Below are positions 8,471-18,112 of a stretch of DNA of 64,000 nt, in pieces (position 1 is the stretch's first letter; every line of letters starts with the position of its first letter). The notes under the pieces were generated by a model. That model was given only the letters and a program-made list of their open reading frames with translations, had not been told where the DNA came from and made no database searches. Made by a program: the position numbers and the translations under genes. The DNA comes from Desulfurivibrionaceae bacterium. Lineage in GTDB: Bacteria > Desulfobacterota > Desulfobulbia > Desulfobulbales > UBA5123. Location: positions 1 to 64,000 of the forward strand of contig JAQYVW010000003.1 of the NCBI GenBank assembly GCA_030145325.1, read 5' to 3'.

Positions 8471-9499
8471 TTATTTGAGCCGGGCGGCTAGTTCGGTTAC
8501 CGCCATGGCGTAGCGGTTGGAATGGTTCCAGGCGGTGATAGCCTGGAAATTCGGATAGCCAGCCACATAACGTGTTGAACCGTTCTCTCGTTCCAGGCCG
8601 ACGATGGTGATCTTTTTCCCTTTGGGTGGTTTGGGTAACTTAATCCCTTGTGCTTTCGCCACCGTCTGCCATTCGATCAGTCCTTTCCTGCCCTTTTTGT
8701 AGGCAGCAGTCAGTCGTGCATCCCGCAAGTAGGGGCCCAGTTCCTGATAGATTGGGGTGCCCTGCACCCAGCCATAGCGGTGCAGGTAGTTGGCAATACT
8801 GGCCAGCACATCGGGGATGGAATTCCAGACATCACGGCGACCGTCTTTGTCGAAATCAACAGCATATTCGCGGAAGCTGGAAGGGATAAACTGGGTCTGG
8901 CCAAAAGCGCCGCCGTAGGAGCCTTTGATGGTCAAGGGGTCAACCTTGTTATCACGACAGAGGAGGAGGAAATGGATTAGTTGTTTGCGGTAAAAAGTTC
9001 TGCGGCGGGGATAGGCGTCAAACATGGTGTTAAGGGTCTTGAACATGCCAAAAGAGCCGGTGTGGCTACCGTAACGGGTTTCAATGCCCCAGATGGCGAT
9101 GACAACCTCTCGCTCTACCCCAAGTTGTTCTTCAACTTGATCAAGTAATACCTTGTGTTTTCGAAGCATTTTCTTGCCATGGCGGATGGCCTTGGCGGTG
9201 ACAAAGCGAGGGGAGTATTGATAGTACGGTTTGGCTTCCCATTGTTTGTCCATTAATTCCAGAACTCGTTTGCTGATCGTGACCCCGGTGAAGATATGAT
9301 TCAGTTCGGGTTGTTTGAAGCCGTGCTTCTTGCGGAGCTCGGTGAATAATTTTTGGTAGCGGGTGCTGCTGAGATCTATTTTTTGACCATCTTTTACCAG
9401 CTCCGCAGCAAGTGGTTTATCCTTAGCTGTGGCCATGGCGGTGGTAAGAAGAAGAAACAGGCAGATGGTGGATAATATCCGGTGCCAGAAGGAGATCAT
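8471..9499 (-). CDS. mltB: Lytic murein transglycosylase B (GH103)
   Basis: Exported 342-residue peptidoglycan lyase. A signal peptide covers about residues 1-25 (hydrophobic core LSTICLFLLLTTAM). The catalytic glutamate is in IWGIETRYGSHTG, and the family blocks GSYGGAFGQTQFIPSSF and DGRRDVWNSIPDVLASIANYL are intact. The enzyme cleaves the MurNAc-GlcNAc bond with 1,6-anhydro formation during wall turnover. No lipobox is seen, so it is probably periplasmic rather than a lipoprotein. Its start overlaps the stop of the upstream DHH gene by four bases (ATGA), indicating translational coupling in the ilvD-lptD-DHH-mltB operon, which serves the envelope. Confidence 0.92.
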   Translation of the reverse strand: MISFWHRILSTICLFLLLTTAMATAKDKPLAAELVKDGQKIDLSSTRYQKLFTELRKKHGFKQPELNHIFTGVTISKRVLELMDKQWEAKPYYQYSPRFVTAKAIRHGKKMLRKHKVLLDQVEEQLGVEREVVIAIWGIETRYGSHTGSFGMFKTLNTMFDAYPRRRTFYRKQLIHFLLLCRDNKVDPLTIKGSYGGAFGQTQFIPSSFREYAVDFDKDGRRDVWNSIPDVLASIANYLHRYGWVQGTPIYQELGPYLRDARLTAAYKKGRKGLIEWQTVAKAQGIKLPKPPKGKKITIVGLERENGSTRYVAGYPNFQAITAWNHSNRYAMAVTELAARLK

Positions 9500-10458
9500 G
9501 ATGCAAATACCTCGTTGAAATCGCGAATAAAGGTGTCAACCAGCTCGGCTGCTAATTGGTTGATCCCTGCGGCCCCGGCCCGCCCCCCGCCGTTGGGAAA
9601 GCGGCGGCAGAGGGTGTCGGCCTTCGTTTTGTTCGTAAGTGGCGCGCGCACGCTAACGGTAAAGGTGTTGTCGCCGTTATCCACCAGCAGGGCGTGGGCG
9701 AGATTTGTTTTCTCGCGGGCCTTTTCGTTGCTGAAAACTCCGGCCACTCGGCGCGACCAGGTGGCGGCGGGAAAACGAAAGATACGGCCCACCGTACCAA
9801 CGCTTAATGGTTCGCTTTCACGAGCCTTGCTCATGTCATCGGCAAATCCTTGCCGCAACATGGAGAGAATCTTCGATTGTCGGCAAAAGGCAAAGGGGTC
9901 TTCATAATCGTGAACAGCTCGATAGAGGTCGGCTGGCGCCACATGCAGATCGTCAATGGTGCCACCGTAGCCGTTGTAATTAAGCAGTTCTCCCAGCTCG
10001 CAGAGGGCGGTCAGCTGTTCTTCGCTCAAAGCCAGAGAGGTTGCAGCCTGTCGCGCTGCGTCATGAAGGTTGTCACCAAAAGCGGCGGCAATTGCCCATG
10101 GTCGGTAGCGGCCAGCCAGCAAGCGGTCGATGATCAACGAGGTGCATACCTCCGGGCTGGGGTCGATGTGGGCGGTGAGCGCTTTCGTGGTTGGGATCTC
10201 GCCGGCAAAGTGGTGGTCGGCGTAGAAAATCGTGCAGCCGTTGGTGAGCAGGGAGTCTAACTCTTGTCGGTTGCTGTCCATGGAGATGTCCAGCACCGTA
10301 ATCTGAGCTTGGTGGGCATCTTGTACCTTGGTCAGGAGCTTAATGTCACGTTTGACGCCGGTTATCAGGGTGGCGTCCGGGCGCGGTTCCGCCATTCTGA
10401 GTTGATGAAGGGCGCAGATGCCGTCGGCGTCGCCATTAAATATGTCAAAAGAGGTCAT
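9496..10458 (-). CDS. DHH-family phosphoesterase
   Basis: Cytoplasmic 320-residue protein of the DHH/DHHA1 superfamily. Visible motifs are NGDADGICALHQ near the N-terminus, DISMD, and the name-giving YADHHF near residue 90. A glycine-rich GGGRAGAAG near residue 295 matches the DHHA1 GGGH loop with Arg in place of His. Members act on nucleic-acid ends, cyclic dinucleotides or short oligonucleotides (RecJ, NrnA, GdpP types); the substrate here is not decidable. The start overlaps the lptD stop by 14 bp and the stop overlaps the mltB start by 4 bp, so it is translated within the same operon. Confidence 0.85.
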   Translation of the reverse strand: MTSFDIFNGDADGICALHQLRMAEPRPDATLITGVKRDIKLLTKVQDAHQAQITVLDISMDSNRQELDSLLTNGCTIFYADHHFAGEIPTTKALTAHIDPSPEVCTSLIIDRLLAGRYRPWAIAAAFGDNLHDAARQAATSLALSEEQLTALCELGELLNYNGYGGTIDDLHVAPADLYRAVHDYEDPFAFCRQSKILSMLRQGFADDMSKARESEPLSVGTVGRIFRFPAATWSRRVAGVFSNEKAREKTNLAHALLVDNGDNTFTVSVRAPLTNKTKADTLCRRFPNGGGRAGAAGINQLAAELVDTFIRDFNEVFAS

Positions 10459-12751
10459 AGTTCATTCCATTATCGTCGGCAAACCCTAGGCCCACAAAGT
10501 TGCCGATGCCGGTGAGTGAGAACATCAAGGCCATGCGCTGGTCATTGTCGGTGTTGTTCCAGAGGAGTGTCGCCCCCCAGCAGGATGGTTGATAGGTGAG
10601 TTCCAAGGTTTGGTCAAGGTGGTTGTTGTTGCTCTGGCGGCGTTGGTCAATGATGCCGCGCAGGGAGATGGTGTCAGTTAGCTTTGTGTCAAGGGCGGCG
10701 GTAAGTTTACGCTGGGAGTCCGGGGTGGTGGCGGAATAGAAGAAAGGTTTGCGCTGGGCGGGGTTTTTCTGAAAGGTGTAGCTGGCTGAAAGGTGGTTCT
10801 GGTCGGCAAAGTTGTAGTTGGCTAGGATCTGGTGGTAGGTGTTGCCCTGATCATACATGGACCAGGCGCTATCGTAAGAAAGGTTCAGATTGGCCCAGGG
10901 AGAAAGCTCAGTCTCTAGCAGAATGTCTGAATAGGGCCGGTTTTCATCGCCCAGCGAGGTGAGATTGCGATTTGCTTCCCGGAGATTATATGTTTGTTGC
11001 AGGTTGAATTGACCCAGTGAGCGGTGATGGCTCCCTTCTTCATCTGTGACTTTGAAGTAATTGCTCCAGATATAGGTGATCTGGTTGCGGGCATTAATTC
11101 GGTCTATGCCGTCAATGTATGGAAGGGTGTCCTGGTCCACTTCCGGGGTATAGGCGTAAAGCACTTGTGGGCGCATGGTATGGTTGAGAGCAGTGATGTT
11201 GTCGCTAAGGTGGAAAGCAAAATCACGCATCCAGGGACTGGCGAGGTTGATTTCGTAATCCTGTACGGTGCGATTTTGCTGGTGGCTGAAAGTCCATGCT
11301 GACAGGGCGGGATCGCCATGGGTTTCAATCATATACATGGTTTCACGCAGGCCGCCGCTAACCGTTCCTTCAAGATAGCCACGCGGGATCGACCACACCA
11401 GCTTGGGGAAGATGTCGGCACGGTGGTAACCAAGGCCCTGTTGGCGATAATAGTATAGGTATTCCGAATTCCAAACCGCGCTGGCCCGGCTGTGACCAAG
11501 TTGTTGGCGACCGTTGAACTGGATGCGGGGTAGGGTCTGCACCGGGGTAATGGCGCTGTGGATCTCTTGGGCATCTTGCAGAACGGCCAAGCCGCCGAGG
11601 ATATTCATCGATGACCAGCTTTTGGTGACTTGGATGGTGGATTTTCGTTGGCTGATGGTTTCTTCCTGGTAGCCACGGTGAAAGTTCTTTTGTGCCTGAT
11701 GATCGTTGAAGTCAAAGCCACTCATTCCTTTGCGGAATTCTTGCAGATAATCCTGATCCGAGACAAAATCCAGATCCAGTTTGCCGGTGATTAACTTTCC
11801 GAAATCATGGTCGGCTTTGCCGCGCAGCCAGTAGCGGTTTTTTTCCTCTCGGAGGATGCCGTCGTCGTTGAATTCGTCGTCGGCGGTTTCCTTCTTCTTG
11901 TCGTGCAGATAGTTGAGGGCAAAGGTACCCCGGGAGCGGTCGCTGGCCACATAGCGAAATTCGCTGCCCGCGACAATACCGCGTTCGGCGAGGTAGCCAG
12001 GGTAAAGGGTGGCGTCAATGTTGGGTGAGATGTTGATGAAGTAAGGGGCCACTATCCCGAAGCCATCGCGGGTGCCGCTGGACAGTTCCGGGGTGAGAAA
12101 TCCGCTTTCGCGTTTGGTTTTGGCCGGGAAAGTCAGGTAGGGGGTGTATAGGGCCGGTTTTTCACGGATCATCAAGATAGCGGGTTTGAGCACTGCCATG
12201 CCGTTTTTTCTGACCCGAACATCCTTACTTTTCACCACCCAGGGTAAGGTTTTTCCTGGAATGGATGGGCAGCTGGTGATGCGGCTATCTTTGATCTCGT
12301 AAGTATCTTCGCCGGTTTTATTTAGTTGTTTGCCGGCAATGCGAATTTTGTATTCGCCGTGGTTAAGGATCAGGGTGCCGTCATTGAGGGTGCCGGTCTG
12401 GTCATTAAGGTCCAGGCGGGCTGAGTTGGCAAGGACTTGTTCGGTGGGCGAGGTAAGTGATAGATTGCCGCGAGCTTTGACCCTGCCCACGCTAACATCG
12501 TAGCGCATCCAGTCGGCCTTGATTACCGTCAGGCTCCCAGGGGCGGTCTTGCTCCGGTGCAGAACCACGTTTCCTTCGGCAATGACGATGGCGGGATTCT
12601 TGAAGCGGGTGATGCGGTCGGCGGTAATCTCCCATGGTTTTTCGGTGGGGGCGGCGATGGCGTTGCCAGCAAAGGCGACCAGACAAAAGAAACCTAGCCC
12701 GAGCGCGGAGCGGTATTGTTTGCCCTTTTGCTGGTCATTTCTTGCCGTCAT
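10445..12751 (-). CDS. lptD: LPS-assembly outer-membrane protein LptD
   Basis: The 768-residue protein begins with a signal peptide (about 1-33, ending GNAIA), an OstA-type periplasmic domain (EITADRITRFKNPAIVIAEGNVVLH, split here into its usual short beta repeats) and a long C-terminal beta-barrel rich in alternating aromatic strands. With LptE it inserts LPS into the outer leaflet. ATG at 12751 follows AAGGAAAT; a GTG at 12787 in frame has no ribosome site and lies almost on the ilvD stop. The presence of lptD shows a true Gram-negative LPS-bearing envelope. It is 44 bp after ilvD and overlaps the DHH gene. Confidence 0.92.
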   Translation of the reverse strand: MTARNDQQKGKQYRSALGLGFFCLVAFAGNAIAAPTEKPWEITADRITRFKNPAIVIAEGNVVLHRSKTAPGSLTVIKADWMRYDVSVGRVKARGNLSLTSPTEQVLANSARLDLNDQTGTLNDGTLILNHGEYKIRIAGKQLNKTGEDTYEIKDSRITSCPSIPGKTLPWVVKSKDVRVRKNGMAVLKPAILMIREKPALYTPYLTFPAKTKRESGFLTPELSSGTRDGFGIVAPYFINISPNIDATLYPGYLAERGIVAGSEFRYVASDRSRGTFALNYLHDKKKETADDEFNDDGILREEKNRYWLRGKADHDFGKLITGKLDLDFVSDQDYLQEFRKGMSGFDFNDHQAQKNFHRGYQEETISQRKSTIQVTKSWSSMNILGGLAVLQDAQEIHSAITPVQTLPRIQFNGRQQLGHSRASAVWNSEYLYYYRQQGLGYHRADIFPKLVWSIPRGYLEGTVSGGLRETMYMIETHGDPALSAWTFSHQQNRTVQDYEINLASPWMRDFAFHLSDNITALNHTMRPQVLYAYTPEVDQDTLPYIDGIDRINARNQITYIWSNYFKVTDEEGSHHRSLGQFNLQQTYNLREANRNLTSLGDENRPYSDILLETELSPWANLNLSYDSAWSMYDQGNTYHQILANYNFADQNHLSASYTFQKNPAQRKPFFYSATTPDSQRKLTAALDTKLTDTISLRGIIDQRRQSNNNHLDQTLELTYQPSCWGATLLWNNTDNDQRMALMFSLTGIGNFVGLGFADDNGMNYDLF

Positions 12752-12795
12752 CTTATTTCCTTGAGATCTGTTGTGGAAAGAGGTCACAGATCTTC

Positions 12796-14451
12796 TTATT
12801 TGTCTTTGAGGACAGCGCCGGTGCTGCCGGAGGTGACCTGTCGGGCATAACGGGCCACGTAGCCGGTGGTGATCTTAGGGGCTGGCGGCTGCCAGTTTGC
12901 GCGCCGTTTTTCCAGTTCGTCATCGGTGACTTCGAGCTGGAGGGATTGATTGGGGATGTCGATGATGATGCGGTCGCCTTCCTCCACCAAGCCAATGGGG
13001 CCACACTCGGCAGCTTCCGGCGAGACGTGGCCGATGCAGGCGCCCTGGGTGCCGCCGCTAAATCGACCATCGGTGATCAGGGCAACGCTTTTGCCTAACC
13101 CCATGCCGATGATTGCCGAGGTGGGAGAGAGCATCTCCGGCATCCCGGGGCCACCTTTGGGGCCGCAGTAGCGAATAATCACCACGTCACCGGCATTGAT
13201 ATTGCCAGCAAGGATTGCTTCCTGGGCCTCTTCTTCGGAGTTGAAGACCCGGGCTGGGCCAGCATGTTTGAGCATCTCATCAGCCACCGCCGATTGCTTG
13301 ATGGCCGCGCCATCAGGGGCCAGGTTGCCATAGAGGATGGCGATGCCGCCCACCTTGTGATAGGGATTGGTCAAGGGCCGAATCACCTCGGCGTTGCGGG
13401 AAGCCACTCCCTCAAGGTTTTCGCGCAGACTTTTGCCGGTGACGGTCATTACTTCTGGGTGGAGTCCGTCCATCTCACTCATTACGGCGGCCACGCCGCC
13501 TGCCTCATCCAGTTGCTGCATGCTATGCGGACCACCGGGGATCAGGCTGCAAAGATGGGGGGTGCGGACGCTGACCTCATTGAAGGTTGTTAAGGGCAGG
13601 TCGACCCCAGCCTCGCGAGCCACCGCCGGCACATGGAGAACCGTATTGGTGGAACAACCCAAAGCCATATCCACCGCCATGGCATTTTCAAAGGCGTCGC
13701 GGGTGGCGATATCGCGGGGTCTGATGTCTTCGGCCAACAGATTCATTACCGACATCCCAGCCTGTTTAGCCAGGCGGATGCGGGCGGAGGAAACTGCTGG
13801 GATGGTGCCGTTGCCGGGCAGTCCTAGCCCCAGCGCCTCGGTGAGGCAGTTCATGGAGTTGGCGGTGAACATGCCGGCGCAAGAGCCGCAGCCGGGGCAG
13901 GCCGCCTCTTCCAATTCATTTAATTCTTCCATGGTCATGGTGTTAGCCTTGACGCGGCCCACGCCCTCGAAGACGCTGACCAGGTGCACGTCCTTGCCAC
14001 GATAACGGCCGGTGAGCATGGGCCCGCCGCTGACCATAATTGCCGGGATGTTCACCCGGAGCATGGCCATCAGCATTCCCGGCACCACCTTGTCGCAGTT
14101 GGGGATTAGTACCAGAGCGTCAAAAGGATGGGCGTTGGCCATGATCTCCACCGAATCAGCGACAATTTCCCGGCTGGCCAGTGAATATTTCATGCCGCTA
14201 TGGTTCATGGCAATGCCATCGCAAACGCCGATGGTAGCGAAGGCGATCGGGGTGCCACCAGCGATGCGCACCCCGGTTTTTACTGCTTCGCAGATCTTGT
14301 CAAGATGGATATGGCCGGGGATGATTTCATTGTGGGCATGAACCACGCCCACCAATGGTCGACGGATCTCTTCGTTGGTGTAACCCATGGCTTTTAACAG
14401 AGACCGATGGGGCGCCCTTTCCAATCCTTTCTTGATCGCATCGCTACGCAT
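12796..14451 (-). CDS. ilvD: Dihydroxy-acid dehydratase
   Basis: At 551 residues, full length for IlvD. The enzyme dehydrates 2,3-dihydroxy-isovalerate and -3-methylvalerate to the 2-oxo acids in valine and isoleucine synthesis, using an Fe-S cluster. Cluster and metal motifs are present: [22 protein letters not shown] and [16 protein letters not shown]. The C-terminal [11 protein letters not shown] and TDGRFSGGT blocks are intact. The Shine-Dalgarno is AAGGAA a few bases before 14451. It heads the minus-strand operon with lptD; ilvE lies far away at 56807. No attenuator or T-box was recognised upstream. Confidence 0.96.
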   Translation of the reverse strand: MRSDAIKKGLERAPHRSLLKAMGYTNEEIRRPLVGVVHAHNEIIPGHIHLDKICEAVKTGVRIAGGTPIAFATIGVCDGIAMNHSGMKYSLASREIVADSVEIMANAHPFDALVLIPNCDKVVPGMLMAMLRVNIPAIMVSGGPMLTGRYRGKDVHLVSVFEGVGRVKANTMTMEELNELEEAACPGCGSCAGMFTANSMNCLTEALGLGLPGNGTIPAVSSARIRLAKQAGMSVMNLLAEDIRPRDIATRDAFENAMAVDMALGCSTNTVLHVPAVAREAGVDLPLTTFNEVSVRTPHLCSLIPGGPHSMQQLDEAGGVAAVMSEMDGLHPEVMTVTGKSLRENLEGVASRNAEVIRPLTNPYHKVGGIAILYGNLAPDGAAIKQSAVADEMLKHAGPARVFNSEEEAQEAILAGNINAGDVVIIRYCGPKGGPGMPEMLSPTSAIIGMGLGKSVALITDGRFSGGTQGACIGHVSPEAAECGPIGLVEEGDRIIIDIPNQSLQLEVTDDELEKRRANWQPPAPKITTGYVARYARQVTSGSTGAVLKDK

Positions 14452-14892
14452 GACTTATTGTTCCTTTCTGTTGATTAGCTTGAAATCTGTACCGTAAAAC
14501 CGGAGCCTGTAAGGGATTCCGGATGTTTGCAGATGAGGTTGAGGAAAATTTATCTAAAAGTGTAGAATCTACGCGCGCAGGCGAGTGGTGTCAAGGCAAA
14601 ATGCTTTTCTGCCCGGCAGGGAGATGTATTGGGCGAGACGCTTTTTGGGGCTGTGGGGCGATGGTAATTGGTCCGTATCCTGTTTGTTTGGCAAAGTATT
14701 GAATTTGCGGAAGGGGTGGCACCGGGGGCACCGATTTTTGGGTTTGCGTATATTTGCCTTGCCAAATACTGTAAATTGTTTAAATTAGGCTAGTTTTATG
14801 GTTTGTTTCATTTAGATTACCATGCCGGATGCATTGGTCGATGTTGTTTAAATTAGCCGTCGCGATTTGTCATCGGACTTTAATATTGCCTC
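14452..14892. other. Divergent intergenic region, 440 bp
   Basis: Separates ilvD (minus) from the radical SAM gene (plus), so both promoters should lie here. I see no gene, RNA or strong hairpin. A short frame at 14585-14788 shows no protein character. Confidence 0.4.
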
Positions 14893-15819
14893 ATGAAATA
14901 TCTCTTCGGCCCTGTTAACTCCCGTCGTCTGGGGCTTTCCCAGGGCATAGATCTCATTCCTTGCAAGATTTGCAATTATAATTGCATCTACTGTGAAGTG
15001 GGTCCCAACGTTCGCTTGACCTGTGAGCGACGGGAGTATTACCCCACCGGGGAGATTGTCGCCGAGATAGATACCCTGCTTGCCGATCCCGGCGCCGCTG
15101 CTCTGGATGTCTTTACCGTTACCGCCAGTGGTGAGCCGACTTTGCACAGTGGGATGGGAAGGGTGATTCGCCATATCAAGGCAGAAACAACGAAGCCGGT
15201 GGCGGTCTTGACCAACGGTTCCACCTTTCATCTGGCCGAGGTGCGGCAGGAATTGCTGGCCGCCGATCTGGTTATCCCTTCCCTTGATTCAGCCCGGTCT
15301 GAAAGTTTTCGGCGGATTAATCGTCCGGCCGTTGGTGTTGACCTTGAGGATATTATTTCCGGCCTCATCCGGTTTGTGGACGAATTTGCCGGTGAGGTCT
15401 GGCTTGAGATTTTGTTGGCTAGGGGAGTCAACGACAGTGAAGAGGATATCGTTGCCCTGGTTGAGGCGGTGGCAAAGATTAAGCCGGCCCGGGTGCAGTT
15501 GAACACGGTGGCCCGGCCGCCCCTTGAATCCTTTGCGCATCCTTTGGCACGAGCAGAAATGGAAGCAATTGCCGGCAGATTTACAGGCCGGGTAGAGATT
15601 ATCGCTGATTTCAGCAGGCAGGAGCGGTTTGCCTTTCGACCATTGGTCGAGGCGGAGATTTTGGAGATGCTCAAACGCCGTCCCTGTACCGCTGTTGATG
15701 TTGGCGAAGCATTACATTTCGATCCGGTACTGACTGCCGAGTCTTTGGTGAGAATGGTTGGCAACGATTCGGTTCGTTGCTCCGAGCATCTTGGCAAAAC
15801 ATATTACCAGACGAACTGA
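14893..15819 (+). CDS. Radical SAM protein (COG0731-like)
   Basis: A 308-residue radical SAM enzyme. The cluster motif CNYNCIYC (CX3CX2C) starts near residue 27 and is preceded by FGPVNSRRLGLSQGIDLIP, a signature of the stand-alone COG0731-like group. SAM-binding stretches TASGEPTLH and VLTNGS follow. The last 60 residues (EILEMLKRRPCTAVDVGEAL) resemble a winged-helix. The reaction is unknown. The Shine-Dalgarno is weak. It lies 84 bp before the RNase E/G gene on the same strand, with no functional link that I can see. Confidence 0.8.
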   Translation: MKYLFGPVNSRRLGLSQGIDLIPCKICNYNCIYCEVGPNVRLTCERREYYPTGEIVAEIDTLLADPGAAALDVFTVTASGEPTLHSGMGRVIRHIKAETTKPVAVLTNGSTFHLAEVRQELLAADLVIPSLDSARSESFRRINRPAVGVDLEDIISGLIRFVDEFAGEVWLEILLARGVNDSEEDIVALVEAVAKIKPARVQLNTVARPPLESFAHPLARAEMEAIAGRFTGRVEIIADFSRQERFAFRPLVEAEILEMLKRRPCTAVDVGEALHFDPVLTAESLVRMVGNDSVRCSEHLGKTYYQTN

Positions 15820-15903
15820 AAAGATACTCTCGACGATGTGTTGTGCCGAGGTTTGCGGCCCGTCATCGGGAATTATAAATCATCGCCATCTTTCATTATG
15901 TAA

Positions 15904-18024
15904 ATGGAAGAGACGGAAAACAGAATAATGGCCAAGAACCCAGATCAACCCGACGATATCGATGAATCTCCCTCTATCCTGGGGCGGTTTGGGCGCTGGC
16001 TGTCAACGAAAAGGCAGACAATGAACGAAGAAGAACAGAAGGAAAATGTTGCGGTTACTGAAGAAACTGAATCGAAAGTAACAAAAGAGGACGCTGAGGC
16101 GAAGCCAAAGCGTTCGTCTACTTCCGGGGCGGCTCGTCGTCGTCGACGTACCATCGCGGCAAAAAAGAAAGCGGTTGAGGGGGCGAGCGCAGATGGGGCC
16201 CCTGCCGTTGTTGAAGGGGCGGAACCGGTTGTGGAGCAAAAAGATTCCACCGAGGAAGTTCCGACCCCGGAGAAGAAAACCAGTTCCCCGAAAAGAAGAA
16301 GCCGAGGCAGTCGGGGTAGAACTCCGGCCGCCCGCAAGAGTGCTGCCGTCGAGAATGGTGACGTGGTCGAAGAAGCAGGATCAGCACCGGAGCTTGCTGA
16401 GTCGGAGGCGGTTAATGACGCTGAGAAACCAAGCCGCTCGCGGGGGCGTAGAGGTCGGGGGGGGCGTGGCAGGGCACAGACCGCCGACAAAAGTACTGAT
16501 GTCGCTGAAGTTGAAGAGAATGAATCTGCCAACGCCGCCACTCGTAAGCTGCTCATCAACAGCGAGGAGCCGGAGGAGTGTCGGGTTGTCTTGTTGGAAA
16601 ATGGCAAGGTCGAGTCTTTTCATATCGAGACCATGGTTCTTGCCCAGCAAAAAGGCAACATCTATAAGGGTAAGATTGCGGCAGTGGAGCCCAACCTGCA
16701 GGCGGCTTTTGTGGAGATCGGCACTGGTAAGAACGGTTTCCTGCCCTTCGGAGATATTCATCCGGAATATTATTGTAAAGACGTCGATCCCGGCACCCAT
16801 TGGAAGGATCTCAATATCCAGGACGTGGTTCGTAAGGGCACTGAGGTAATGGTTGAGGTGGTCAAGGAGGCCACCGGCAACAAAGGTGCCAATATGACTA
16901 CCTATCTCTCTTTGCCAGGCCGTTATTTGGTCTTGATGCCGGGCAGCGATTCGGCTGGCATCTCCCGCAAAATAGACAACGAGGAGCAGCGGCGTCGCTT
17001 ACGGGACACCATGAACAGTCTTAAAATCCCTGAGGGGATTGGTTATATTGTCCGTACCGCCAGCAATGAGATCACCAAGACCGCTCTTTCCCAGGATCTG
17101 AAATATCTCCTCAATCTCTGGGCCGAGATCAAGATGCGGGGGATTAGTGAGCCCTCCCCATCCTTGATTTACAAGGAGCAAAATGTCATCTCCCGATTTT
17201 TGCGCGATCATTTCACCTCGGATATCTTAGAGATCTTGGTGGATACCGAGGAATCGTACGAGCAGGTAAACACGTTCATGCAGTTGTTGCCGGCCAAGCA
17301 GCGTAGCTCCACCAAGGTTAGGCAGCACCGAGGCTCGCGGCCGATCTTCAACCTCTATCAGGTGGAAGAACAGATTGAGCAGATTTACCAGCCCACAGTC
17401 AAGTTGCCAGCGGGTGGTTCCATCGTCATCAGTCCCACCGAGGCGCTGGTGGCCATTGATGTCAACTCCGGGCGTACTGCCAAAGATAAGAACTTCGAAG
17501 AGACCATCTTCCTTGCCAATATGGAAGCAGCCGATGAAATCGGTCGCCAGTTGCAATTGCGTGATTTGGGTGGGCTTATTGTTGTGGACTTCATTGATAT
17601 GCGGGAGTCTAAGCATATCCGTGAGGTGGAGAAGAAGCTGAAGGCCAGTATGAAACGCGATAAGGCCAAGGTTGATTTTTCCCGGATCTCCAAATTTGGC
17701 TTGATGCAGATTTCCCGGCAGAAGATGGCGGCACCGGTGCAGCAGGGGAGCTACCGGTTATGTCAGCACTGCCAGGGGCGCGGCTTAATCCGTTCGGTGG
17801 AGGCGCAGGCGCTGGTTTTTCTGCGTCGTATTCAGACCAGTATTACCCAAAAGAATGCCGTGCGGGTTGAATGTACTTTCCCGCTGGATGTGGCCCAGTA
17901 CCTCCTTAACAAGAAGCGGGAAGATCTGGCGGAGATGGAGAAGCGTTACAAGGTTGTCGTAAGTATTGTTCCTGACCCAATGATGTCACCTGCCGATCAG
18001 CGTATCGAAGTCGTAAAGGGTTAG
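15904..18024 (+). CDS. rng: Ribonuclease E/G with long N-terminal RG-rich tail
   Basis: The C-terminal 490 residues are a complete RNase E/G catalytic core: an S1 domain (about 230-330), the DNase I-like nuclease with metal-binding D519 in AIDVNSG, a second acidic site in VVDFIDM, and the zinc-link motif CQHCQGRG (620-627). The first about 215 residues are low complexity with alternating acidic stretches and Arg-rich blocks such as RRRRR and RGRRGRGGRGR, likely a disordered RNA-binding or scaffold region. E. coli RNase E carries its tail at the C-terminus; here it is N-terminal, with a core that stops soon after the zinc link. The gene processes rRNA and turns over mRNA. The start may be 15904 or the ATG at 15928. 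Confidence 0.9.
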   Translation: MEETENRIMAKNPDQPDDIDESPSILGRFGRWLSTKRQTMNEEEQKENVAVTEETESKVTKEDAEAKPKRSSTSGAARRRRRTIAAKKKAVEGASADGAPAVVEGAEPVVEQKDSTEEVPTPEKKTSSPKRRSRGSRGRTPAARKSAAVENGDVVEEAGSAPELAESEAVNDAEKPSRSRGRRGRGGRGRAQTADKSTDVAEVEENESANAATRKLLINSEEPEECRVVLLENGKVESFHIETMVLAQQKGNIYKGKIAAVEPNLQAAFVEIGTGKNGFLPFGDIHPEYYCKDVDPGTHWKDLNIQDVVRKGTEVMVEVVKEATGNKGANMTTYLSLPGRYLVLMPGSDSAGISRKIDNEEQRRRLRDTMNSLKIPEGIGYIVRTASNEITKTALSQDLKYLLNLWAEIKMRGISEPSPSLIYKEQNVISRFLRDHFTSDILEILVDTEESYEQVNTFMQLLPAKQRSSTKVRQHRGSRPIFNLYQVEEQIEQIYQPTVKLPAGGSIVISPTEALVAIDVNSGRTAKDKNFEETIFLANMEAADEIGRQLQLRDLGGLIVVDFIDMRESKHIREVEKKLKASMKRDKAKVDFSRISKFGLMQISRQKMAAPVQQGSYRLCQHCQGRGLIRSVEAQALVFLRRIQTSITQKNAVRVECTFPLDVAQYLLNKKREDLAEMEKRYKVVVSIVPDPMMSPADQRIEVVKG

Positions 18025-18112
18025 GTTCGGAACGGGGAAATGTTTCGAACCAGAGAACGGCAAATACCGCCAGATAGTTTGGCGGTTGGTAGGTGTGTGG
18101 GGAAGATGAGTT

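Noticed and set aside
14700-14740. Sigma-54 promoter around GGTGGCACCGGGGGCACC
   Set aside because: The -24 half is plausible, but the TTGC of the -12 half is missing.
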